Of a stretch of 64,000 nucleotides of DNA, positions 33,201-48,173 are shown in pieces. The notes beneath the pieces were generated by a model that saw only the letters and a program-made list of their open reading frames with translations, searched no databases and was not told where the DNA came from. The stretch is from Phaeosaccion multiseriatum (taxonomy: Eukaryota > Ochrophyta, other classes). The DNA is taken from the NCBI GenBank assembly GCA_965112735.1, contig OZ218956.1:2480001-2544000 (forward strand), given 5' to 3'. The translations under genes were made by a program, and so were the position numbers. Within the stretch, counting starts at the first letter, position 1, and the number at the start of each line of letters is the position of its first letter.

Positions 33201-35846
33201 CTATCGTACTTCGAAGGCCAAAACGCCCTCGTCCTCGTCTTGCACCGTGGCGGAGAGTTCGAGCTCTTCGTTAAGGTAAGCGTGCCATGCAGACCTATGC
33301 AGGCTGACGCCGTCCACGCTAGCCCGGCCTCGCCCGGTGAGAACGGTGATCTGCCCGTTGGCCTTCTCCACTTGGAGAGCGTAGCGAAGGGCGGCCTTGC
33401 CCGTCCACTCCGAGTGCTGCCAGCTAAGGTCCATCACCTTGCCTTCGTTGCCCTTCTCCCAATGCGACATAACACTCTGAGCGATGGCCTCTGCGTACAA
33501 GCCGTCAGCTGAGCTCCATTGCTCGTGCACCGACAGGACGTCGATGGCTGCCCTGTAGGTCGCGTCGTTGGGCTCAATGCCAGCTGCGCGCATCTCCTCC
33601 AGCAAGGCAAGCACCTTCTTGTGCTGGCCACAAGCAGTAATGGCAGAATTGTAAGCGAATCGGTCGGGCTGGGGCCCTTCCCTCTGCATCTCCTTGAGCA
33701 AGTCCAGCGCCTTCTCGTGTTGCCCTGCCTTGCCACAAGCAAAAATCGCAGAGCTGTACGCGTTGGTATCGGGCTGGGGGCCATTCTCTCGCATCTCCTT
33801 GAGCAAGTCAAGCGCCTTCTCGTGCTGCCCTGCCTGGCCACAAGCACTAATCGCAGCAGTGTACGTGGAAGCAATGGGCTCAATTCCCTCCCCCCGCATC
33901 TTCGTCAGCAAGTCAAGCGCCTTCTCGTACTGCGCTGCCTTGCCACAAGCATTGATCGCAGCGCGGTACGTGGTGACATCTGGCACAATACCTTCGCCCT
34001 CCATCTGCTTGAGCAAGTCAAGCGCCTTCTCGTACTTCCCTGCCCTGCCACAAGCAGTAATCACAGAGTTGTACGCGGTGACATCGGGCTCAATTCCTTC
34101 CCCCCGCATCCCCCTCAGCAGCTCAAGAGCCTTTTCGTACTGTCCTGCCTGGCCGCAAGCACTAATCGCAGCACTGTACGTGGTAGAAATGGGCTCCACT
34201 CCTTCTCCCCGCATCTTCGTCAGCAATTCAAGCGCCTTTTCGTACTGCCTTGCCCTGCCGCAAGCACTAATCGCAGCGCTGTAAGTGGTTTCAATGGGCG
34301 CTGGTCCCATCTCCTTCATGTCTACGAGCACTGAAAGTGCCTTCTCGTACTGCCCGGCCTTGCCACAAGCCGCGATCGCAGAGTTGCACGAGTTTTCACT
34401 GGGCTGGGGCCCTTTCTTCCGCATCTCGTCCAGCAATTCAAGCGCCATCTCGTACTGTCCTGCCTTGCCACAAGCCGCAATTGCCGCACTGTACGAGCAC
34501 TGAATGGGCTGGGGGCCTTTCTCTCGCATCTCCTTCAGCAGTTCAAACACCTTGTCGTACTGTCCTTCCTTGCCACAAGCCGCAATTACAGTGTTGCACG
34601 AGTTTTCACTGGGTGTGAGCCCTTGCCCCCGCATCTCCTCCAGCAAGTCAAGCGCCTTCTCGTACTGCTCCGCCTTACAGCAGACGCTAATCGTAGCGCT
34701 GTATGTCTTGACGTCTGGCTGAAGCCCTTCTTCCCGCATCTCTTCCTGTAGGTCAATCGCCTTCTCGACCTCTCCTGCATTGCCACAAGCACTAATCGCA
34801 GCGCTGTAAGCACTTTCATTGGGCTGGGGCCCTTCCCTCCGCATCTCCTCCAGCAAGTCAAGCGCCTTCTCGTACTGCCCTGCCCTGCCAAAAGCACTAA
34901 TCGCAGCACTATACACCATTTCACTGGGCTTCGGGCCTTCCCTCTGCACATCCTTGAGCAAGTCAAGCACCTTGTCGAACTGTCCTGCCTTGCTGCAAAC
35001 AGAAATCGTAGCCTTGTATACGATTTCACTGGGTTTGAGGCCTTCCTTCTGCATCTCCTTGAGCAAGTCAAGCGCCTTCTCGTACTGCCCTGCCTTTCCA
35101 CAAGCACTAATCGCAGCACTGTACGTGGGTCCATTGGGCTGGGAACCTTCCTCTCGCATCTGCTTTAGCAAACCGAGCGCCTTCTCGTGCTGCCCTGCAT
35201 TGCCACAGGCCGCAATTGCAGAGTTGTACGACGATCGATTGGGCCCGGGTCCTTCCCTCCGCATCTGCTCCAGCAAATCAAGCGCCTTCTCGTGCTGCCC
35301 TGCCTTGCTGCAAGCGGAAATTGCAGAGTTGCACGAGTTTGTATCGGGCTTCAGCCCTTCCTCTCGCATCTCCTTCAGCACGTCAAGTGCCTTCTCGTGC
35401 TTCCCTGCCTTCCCACAAGCAGTAATCGCAGCATTGTACGCGACTTCACCCGGCAGGGGGCCTTCCTCTCCCATCTCCTGCAGTACTTTGAGCGCCTCCT
35501 CGTACTGCCCTGCCTTGCCGCAAGCCACAATTGCAGAGTTGCACGCGCTGACATCGGGCTGGAGGCCTTGCTCTCGCATCTCCTTGAGCAAGTCAAGCTC
35601 CTTCAGGTCCTGTCCAGATCCCCGTCCCCGTGGCTTTCCTCCCTTGTTGCCCGTGGCTCCGAGGAGGCGGAGCGAGGGAATCGCCAATCGCTGCTCTCTT
35701 GCTTCTGGAGGAAGGCTGGGAGCGGACATCCATCTTCCCAAAGAGGGTGTGACAGCAGCAGCAGGAGCACCTCCTCCACCAGTAGCGTGAGGGCCCACCG
35801 CTGGGGAAATGAAGCCCATCAAGTTGCTGCCGGTGCTGCCCTTCAT
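33201..35846 (-). CDS. PPR-SMR protein, P-class, intronless
   Basis: Pentatricopeptide repeat proteins bind single-stranded RNA, usually in plastids or mitochondria. 881 aa in a single exon. After an N-terminal region of about 90 residues (possible targeting signal with ARG-type basic stretch), about 20 tandem 35-residue repeats run to residue ~765. Typical units read TYSAAISACGKAGQYEKAL plus LLKEMREEGLQPD. Repeats 5-18 are unusually alike. The C-terminus (MDLSWQHSEWTGKAALRYAL ... VLTGRGRASVDG ... AWHAYLN) matches the layout of an SMR domain, a nucleic-acid-binding or nicking module. Residue 5 of the repeats is mostly Asn or Ser, so base preference might be predictable. The start codon is 88 bp from that of the cyclin H fragment on the other strand. 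The 5' part of the gene is duplicated downstream. Confidence 0.93.
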   Translation of the reverse strand: MKGSTGSNLMGFISPAVGPHATGGGGAPAAAVTPSLGRWMSAPSLPPEAREQRLAIPSLRLLGATGNKGGKPRGRGSGQDLKELDLLKEMREQGLQPDVSACNSAIVACGKAGQYEEALKVLQEMGEEGPLPGEVAYNAAITACGKAGKHEKALDVLKEMREEGLKPDTNSCNSAISACSKAGQHEKALDLLEQMRREGPGPNRSSYNSAIAACGNAGQHEKALGLLKQMREEGSQPNGPTYSAAISACGKAGQYEKALDLLKEMQKEGLKPSEIVYKATISVCSKAGQFDKVLDLLKDVQREGPKPSEMVYSAAISAFGRAGQYEKALDLLEEMRREGPQPNESAYSAAISACGNAGEVEKAIDLQEEMREEGLQPDVKTYSATISVCCKAEQYEKALDLLEEMRGQGLTPSENSCNTVIAACGKEGQYDKVFELLKEMREKGPQPIQCSYSAAIAACGKAGQYEMALELLDEMRKKGPQPSENSCNSAIAACGKAGQYEKALSVLVDMKEMGPAPIETTYSAAISACGRARQYEKALELLTKMRGEGVEPISTTYSAAISACGQAGQYEKALELLRGMRGEGIEPDVTAYNSVITACGRAGKYEKALDLLKQMEGEGIVPDVTTYRAAINACGKAAQYEKALDLLTKMRGEGIEPIASTYTAAISACGQAGQHEKALDLLKEMRENGPQPDTNAYSSAIFACGKAGQHEKALDLLKEMQREGPQPDRFAYNSAITACGQHKKVLALLEEMRAAGIEPNDATYRAAIDVLSVHEQWSSADGLYAEAIAQSVMSHWEKGNEGKVMDLSWQHSEWTGKAALRYALQVEKANGQITVLTGRGRASVDGVSLHRSAWHAYLNEELELSATVQDEDEGVLAFEVR

Positions 35847-35934
35847 CTTTTTTTTTTGAGCACCTTCCTACTACCTCTCATCTAAGCCCGTTGGTACTTC
35901 TGTCAACTCACAGCTCCCCCCTCCACTTTTTGCC
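35847..35934. promoter_or_regulatory. 88-bp bidirectional promoter, PPR / cyclin H (copy 1)
   Basis: The region separates the PPR start (35846, minus) from the cyclin H start (35935, plus). The very short gap implies a shared bidirectional promoter; this is inference from position. An identical copy is at 37546-37633. Confidence 0.5.
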
Positions 35935-36773
35935 ATGGCGGACTTTGCTACCTCTACACAGTACAAGCACTGGATGTTCAGGAGGGAAACTCTAGGTAGG
36001 AGAAAGTTGTTTGCAGGAGAGCGGCGGGAGTTGGGAGCGGAGGCAAGGGCGGGAGAGAAAGAGTTTCTCTGGAAGGACAGGTATATCTCCCTTTAGGCCC
36101 TCTTACATAACCCGCCCTGTCCTCTCCTCTCCCTCGTGCACCCCTCTCCTTTGCGATCAATGGGTTAAACATAACATGTCAACAGAGGGCATTGTGAGAG
36201 ACGCAAATGAGATGGGCGGGAAGAGTACGATAGGTGAGGGGGGATTCAAGTCGTAGTAGAAAGCGAGGGAATGAGCTCCATCCCCACCGGGTAATTATGG
36301 TGCTTATTTCCGTATTTGTTTTCTAAGCGTCGTCTTCTCCGCATCACTCACTCCCCATCCCCTCAGCCACTGCTCGCAGCTTCGCTTACGAACGAGCGGA
36401 CTTTGCTAGCGACAAGGCATGGACGAAGCCTGAGCAAGAGCCACAAAGGGCAGTAGAAGCAGGAGCAATAGAAGCAAAAGAAGCAGGAGTGGTTGGAGGA
36501 GGGCCAGATGGCAACGCAAACACAACAATAGCAGTAACAGTAGAGGACAAGAAGGAGTGTCTCAGTGAGGGGGAGGAGGAGGAGATGAAGCGCTTCTACC
36601 TCACACGCATCTCTGAGACGTGTGGCAGAGACTCTGAGCACGACAAGCTCAAGCGTCACGACGGCATCCAAGCCACGGCAAAGGTCTACTTTCGAAGGTT
36701 CTACCTGAGCAACAGCGTTGTTGACTTCGATCCAAAGGTGGTCATGCTTACGTGCATCTTCCTCGCATCCAAG
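35935..36773 (+). pseudogene. 5' fragment of cyclin H (duplicate, exons 1-3 only)
   Basis: Exons 35935-35995, 36186-36233 and 36367-36773 are identical to those of the complete gene 1,699 bp downstream, with intact splice sites and frame. The unit ends inside intron 3, where a PPR gene fragment follows in place of exon 4. As a stand-alone gene it is truncated. It could still be expressed if its exon 3 donor is spliced to exon 4 at 38899 by skipping the second copy, which would give the same protein. Confidence 0.8.
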
Positions 36774-37109
36774 GTCAGCACGACGGAGGAGGGAGGGAGG
36801 AAGGAGTGGAGGGGAATGGAGAGAGGGGAATGGAGAGAGAGGGGGAGAGAGAGATACGTCGAGGGTGGCGGAGGGGGGAGGGAGAGAAAAGAGAGGGAGA
36901 GAAGAAGGAACGAGAGGGACAGAGAGAGGAAAGAGGGGAATAAGAGGAAGAGAGAGAGGAAAGGGGGAGAGAGGGGAGAAATATTGATGGGGGGAGGGAA
37001 GAACGAAACGAAAGAGGTAGAGAGGAATGAAAGAGAAGGGGGGGGGAGAGAGAGAGACAGAGAGAGAGGAAAGAGGGAGTGTTCTATCGACAGGGGCGAT
37101 GTGGCCCTA

Positions 37110-37545
37110 TCCCACAAGCAGTAATCGCAGCATTGTACGCGACTTCACCCGGCAGGGGGCCTTCCTCTCCCATCTCCTGCAGTACTTTGAGCGCCTCCTC
37201 GTACTGCCCTGCCTTGCCGCAAGCCACAATTGCAGAGTTGCACGCGCTGACATCGGGCTGGAGGCCTTGCTCTCGCATCTCCTTGAGCAAGTCAAGCTCC
37301 TTCAGGTCCTGTCCAGATCCCCGTCCCCGTGGCTTTCCTCCCTTGTTGCCCGTGGCTCCGAGGAGGCGGAGCGAGGGAATCGCCAATCGCTGCTCTCTTG
37401 CTTCTGGAGGAAGGCTGGGAGCGGACATCCATCTTCCCAAAGAGGGTGTGACAGCAGCAGCAGGAGCACCTCCTCCACCAGTAGCGTGAGGGCCCACCGC
37501 TGGGGAAATGAAGCCCATCAAGTTGCTGCCGGTGCTGCCCTTCAT
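37110..37545 (-). pseudogene. 5' fragment of the PPR gene (duplicate)
   Basis: The first ~145 codons of the PPR gene, from MKGSTGSNLMGF through about two and a half repeats, identical to 35846-35411. Reading then runs into cyclin H intron sequence and stops a few codons later (37084). It lies inside cyclin H between the duplicated exon 3 and exon 1 and has its own copy of the promoter spacer. Not expected to be functional. Confidence 0.88.
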
Positions 37546-38808
37546 CTTTTTTTTTTGAGCACCTTCCTACTACCTCTCATCTAAGCCCGTTGGTACTTCT
37601 GTCAACTCACAGCTCCCCCCTCCACTTTTTGCCATGGCGGACTTTGCTACCTCTACACAGTACAAGCACTGGATGTTCAGGAGGGAAACTCTAGGTAGGA
37701 GAAAGTTGTTTGCAGGAGAGCGGCGGGAGTTGGGAGCGGAGGCAAGGGCGGGAGAGAAAGAGTTTCTCTGGAAGGACAGGTATATCTCCCTTTAGGCCCT
37801 CTTACATAACCCGCCCTGTCCTCTCCTCTCCCTCGTGCACCCCTCTCCTTTGCGATCAATGGGTTAAACATAACATGTCAACAGAGGGCATTGTGAGAGA
37901 CGCAAATGAGATGGGCGGGAAGAGTACGATAGGTGAGGGGGGATTCAAGTCGTAGTAGAAAGCGAGGGAATGAGCTCCATCCCCACCGGGTAATTATGGT
38001 GCTTATTTCCGTATTTGTTTTCTAAGCGTCGTCTTCTCCGCATCACTCACTCCCCATCCCCTCAGCCACTGCTCGCAGCTTCGCTTACGAACGAGCGGAC
38101 TTTGCTAGCGACAAGGCATGGACGAAGCCTGAGCAAGAGCCACAAAGGGCAGTAGAAGCAGGAGCAATAGAAGCAAAAGAAGCAGGAGTGGTTGGAGGAG
38201 GGCCAGATGGCAACGCAAACACAACAATAGCAGTAACAGTAGAGGACAAGAAGGAGTGTCTCAGTGAGGGGGAGGAGGAGGAGATGAAGCGCTTCTACCT
38301 CACACGCATCTCTGAGACGTGTGGCAGAGACTCTGAGCACGACAAGCTCAAGCGTCACGACGGCATCCAAGCCACGGCAAAGGTCTACTTTCGAAGGTTC
38401 TACCTGAGCAACAGCGTTGTTGACTTCGATCCAAAGGTGGTCATGCTTACGTGCATCTTCCTCGCATCCAAGGTCAGCACGACGGAGGAGGGAGGGAGGA
38501 AGGAGTGGAGGGGAATGGAGAGAGGGGAATGGAGAGAGAGGGGGAGAGAGAGATACGTCGAGGGTGGCGGAGGGGGGAGGGAGAGAAAAGAGAGGGAGAG
38601 AAGAAGGAACGAGAGGGACAGAGAGAGGAAAGAGGGGAATAAGAGGAAGAGAGAGAGGAAAGGGGGAGAGAGGGGAGAAATATTGATGGGGGGAGGGAAG
38701 AACGAAACGAAAGAGGTAGAGAGGAATGAAAGAGAAGGGGGGGGGAGAGAGAGAGACAGAGAGAGAGGAAAGAGGGAGTGTTCTATCGACAGGGGCGATG
38801 TGGCCCTA
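37110..38808. repeat. Tandem duplication, copy 2 (1,699 bp)
   Basis: Direct repeat of 35411-37109. The shared bases TCCC occur at both outer borders and at the junction (35411-35414, 37110-37113, 38809-38812), so the event has 4 bp of microhomology. Confidence 0.97.
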
Positions 38809-40446
38809 TCCCCTACGCTCCCGCCCTCTTCCTGTACTCCTCCTCTCTCTTACCATCCACCAACACCCCCCATCCTCTGGCATCCTCTGCCCACTCAGGT
38901 GGAGAACAGCATAGTGAAGGTTGAGGACCTTTGCGCAGCCACGAAGGTCGGGGAGGTGCCCGTCTTGAGGCACGAGATCCCCTTGCTGGGGGCCCTCCAC
39001 TCCCACATACACGTCTTTCACCCTTACAGGTGAGAGGGTTGGTTCTTCAATTAGGCGCAGGCAGAGGTGACACCTCCACGCCCCGTGTCTCGGTCTTTCA
39101 TCCTGACACTCCTTACTCCCTACCTCCCGTGCTGCGGTGTTCTGCTCTCTTGTACTCCCTCCCATCCAGGCCGTTTCACGGCTTCTTGGAAGAGTGTCGA
39201 GAGCAGCTGGAGGTGCACAGGAAAGTCAAGGTTCCTCAGGTGGGTAGAGATCGGACGGGAAGGTTGAGTTTCAGTTTGATAGGAACTTTCCCCATGGTCG
39301 ATACAGATATCGATCCCATTTATAGTGTCCCATATTGCATTGAAATGTGGAGTACGGGAAGGGCTGGGGGCCGTAGTAGAGAGAGGCTTTCACCACGGGC
39401 GTATCAAGCCCGTTTTGCAGCAGTCAGTCGCTCAGTCACTCAGTCACTTCCTCAACTCGCACACTCTCACTTACCCACTGGCCCACGCACTCGCACACGC
39501 ACTCACTCACGCCTCATTCACTCACTAACTCACTCACTCACGCGATGACGCACCCGCTCACACACGCATTCACTAACTCACTCACGCACTCACGCGATGA
39601 CGCACTAACTTGCTCGCTTTCCCCTTCCCTCTCTCTCCCTCCCGTGGTAGCGCGTAATGAGTGACACCTTCAACGCGGGGCTTGCTCTCGTGGATCTCTG
39701 TCTCGACAGTCTCCTCCCCTTCCTCCATCCTCCGGCCCTCATCGCTCTCGCCGTTCTGCAGATAGTGGCCCAGAAGGGGAATAGAGGAGGAGGAGGAGGA
39801 GGAGGAGGAGGAGGAGGAGGAGAAGAAGAGAAGAGTAGAAACAGCGGCGACGTTGTTATTGAGAGCGGCCCTGGAGCTGGAGCGGGGGTGGGGGTGGGGA
39901 ATGGGGAGGATCAACAAGACCAAGACATGGATGTAGAGTGGTTCATCGATGCGTTTTGCTGCTCGCCCTCCTCTCTCCCAGGCACGGACAAGGGACAGGA
40001 ACAGCGACAAGGACAGGGGCAGACCGATGGGACCGAGATGGAGGTCGAGAGAGGGGGGCGCGGGAAGGAGGAGGGGATGGCAGTGAAAGGAAAGAAGGCT
40101 CGATGGGGGAAGGACCGCTTAGCCCCCCCTCAGGTGAAACTCAGGGCACGGCTTGGCGCTGTCAGAGGTACGTTCGAAACGAAGCGATGAATCGATTGAT
40201 TGGTTCGGTTGGTTGGTTGGTTGGTTGGTTGGTTGGTTGGTTGGTTGGTAGGTTGATTTGATTTGATTGGTTGATTGGTTGGTTGGTTGGTTGATTGATG
40301 GAGTGATTGATTGATTGACAACCAAGCTGTGGGAGTTGGTTGGGTTGGGTCGGGTTGGGTCGGTGGGTGCGGCACAAGAGAGTACATCGGATTACGCCTG
40401 ATGTGTGGAGTCACACTTGTACTGTATTGTAAATCGATGTGATATA

Positions 40447-40527
<81 letters not shown>

Positions 40528-41185
40528 CGTGTGCAGGGGAGATCGAGGCGCTGCGCAGTGCTGCCCAAGCAGACGCGAAAGACCCCAAAGCAAGGCTGAA
40601 GCGCCTCAAGCTCATCAACAAGAAACTCAAGGTAAGGTGGGGGGGTGAGCAGGCGTTTCAGTTGCCGTTTTATTTGACTTTTCCCATTACGATTGCCAAT
40701 CAAGGGAGCGAATCCCACTCCATCACTCACTCACGCACTGCTCACTTGATCTTTGGGTGCTCGGTTGACGAATGACGCGAATGAATGCACCGCCGCTCCT
40801 GCTGCGGCCAACACAGGCGTGTGCACTGTGGAGTCCCAAGGATGGAGAGGAGGGAAAGCAGGACAAGAAGAAGAAGCAGAAGAAGACGAAGAAGAAGCAG
40901 CAAGAGGGGCGGATGGATGCTTCCGGGTCTGCAGGAGGTGGGGGGGAGGATGCTCATGTTGCTGTTGTTGTATCACCAACTGCTGGTTCCACGAAGCGTA
41001 AGCGAGCGGATGAGGAACCCGCCGAGGATGGGGGCAAAGATCATGACAATAGATATAGCAAAAGCAACACCACCACCACCACCACCAGCAGCAGCAGCAG
41101 CAGCGCTGTCCTTGGCGAGGCTGGGGAGGAAGCAGCGGCCAGGAGCCAAGGGGAAGAAAGCGACAAGAAGAAGACCAGGATATGA
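37634..41185 (+). CDS. CCNH: Cyclin H (CAK / TFIIH cyclin), complete copy
   Basis: Partner of CDK7 in the CDK-activating kinase and TFIIH. Eight exons: 37634-37694, 37885-37932, 38066-38472, 38899-39029, 39170-39239, 39651-40167, 40537-40631, 40817-41185, totalling exactly 566 codons with consistent phases. The N-terminus MADFATSTQYKHWMF is typical of cyclin H. The first cyclin fold includes ATAKVYFRRFYLSNSVVDFDPKVVMLTCIFLASKV and continues with GALHSHIHVFHPYRPFHGFLEE; the second includes SDTFNAGLALVDLCLDSLLPFLHPPALIALAVLQ. Poly-Gly/Glu and Gln/Gly-rich insertions and a Lys-rich, Ser/Thr-rich tail make it longer than usual (565 aa; animal cyclin H is about 320). Exon 8 contains a reverse copy of the dispersed motif. 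Exons 1-3 and the promoter are duplicated upstream. Confidence 0.9.
40449..40530. repeat. (AT)n-(GT)n array before a 3' splice site
   Basis: An AT dinucleotide run (about 40449-40514) followed by GT/GC dinucleotides leads straight to the acceptor GTGCAG of cyclin H exon 7. The same intron also carries GGTT repeats at 40199-40310. Confidence 0.95.
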
Positions 41186-41727
41186 AGCGAAGCGAAAGAA
41201 GGGAGGGATAGAGAGAAGAGACGCCGACGACGACGACGGCGTGGTGACTTGTACATAATTGTGAAGTAGTGAGTGTTGGCCTTCGACTTTGAATGGATAC
41301 AACCCTACATTTCACTTGATTGAAGCCTTACTTTCCTGTACAATGTGGGTTTTTATTTACTTCGGTGAGGCGTCATATGTTTGTTCGTGTAGCCCCTAAA
41401 AGCATGTAGATGCATGGTATAGAGTCGCAACAGAGAGAGAGAGGGGGGGGGGGGAGAGAAACAACCACCGCACTACGACCTTAGTGAAGCCAAGTTGTAG
41501 GTGCGGATTGTCCTCCAGGCGCTCTTCCACTCTCCACCACCCCCTTCCCCTCCCTAGATAGAGAGGGAAAGGGAGAGACATGGACAGAGAGAGGGAAAGA
41601 GAGAGATGGAGGAGGAGGAGGAGGAGGAGGAGGAGGAGGAGGAGGGAGGGAAAGAGAGAGAGAGAGAGAGAGAGGAAGAGAGAACGAGAGAGGGAGAGAG
41701 AGGGTGAGAGCCCCAAGTCAAGGGAAG
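41186..41727. other. Convergent intergenic region with (GGA)n and (GA)n
   Basis: Lies between the stop codons of cyclin H and the kinesin gene. GGA trinucleotides at about 41607-41645 and GA-rich runs to 41705. No gene seen. Confidence 0.55.
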
Positions 41728-47595
<5,868 letters not shown>

Positions 47596-48173
47596 GAGCC
47601 CTCTTCTTTTAAGGGAAGTTGGGCACCGACTACTATTTTCCTTCCACAGGCCGTCATCTGGACGTCATCTCGATTTGGCAACATACCCCATTTGACCATC
47701 AGTAAAGCAAGAGAGAAAAGGTGGTATCAAGAGGAGAAGGGCGAGGACAGGAGAGAAATGAAGAGAATTAGGCGCTGGGCGCGAAGAAATGGCGTTTCTT
47801 TGCCCAATTGTGATCCGTGGAGCACCAACTCAACGCATGAGTACTTTTTCTTTTTATTTTTTGGCAACCACGAATATGCCGGAATATGCACGCTTCGAAT
47901 TGGCATGTTGGAGCACTTGCTGAGTTCATTTCGAGTTCGGGAGGGCATGTCTGGATACCCGAAGGCTCTTCACCCCATTTCTTCCTCCCTCCCAATTGCC
48001 CCAAGTAGCCCACAAGGTCAAACTGGAAACGGAAAAAAAAGGTTGAAAAGTAGTTATCGAACCCAATCCTCTCTCGGAGGGAAAGTTACGTCTCGAGCAA
48101 GAGTTTCACAGATTTGGGAAAGAGAGGAGGTGGAGAACTGCGCAGCAAGCAGAGGAGGAGCTTTGCAGGAAAG
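47596..48173. promoter_or_regulatory. Divergent promoter region, kinesin / DLST
   Basis: 578 bp between the two start codons. AT-richer than its surroundings, with TTTTTCTTTTTATTTTTTGG near 47845. No defined element is recognisable. Confidence 0.45.

Larger units (their letters stand above)
35411..37109. repeat. Tandem duplication, copy 1 (1,699 bp)
   Basis: Every position I compared recurs 1,699 bp to the right (37110-38808), including all reading frames between 35978 and 36987. The unit covers the first ~145 codons of the PPR gene, the 88-bp divergent spacer and the first three exons plus part of intron 3 of cyclin H. Confidence 0.97.

Noticed and set aside
33519-35885. Long plus-strand frames opposite the PPR gene
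   Set aside because: Mirror frames of a strongly biased 35-residue repeat gene; the minus-strand protein is a clear PPR-SMR family member.
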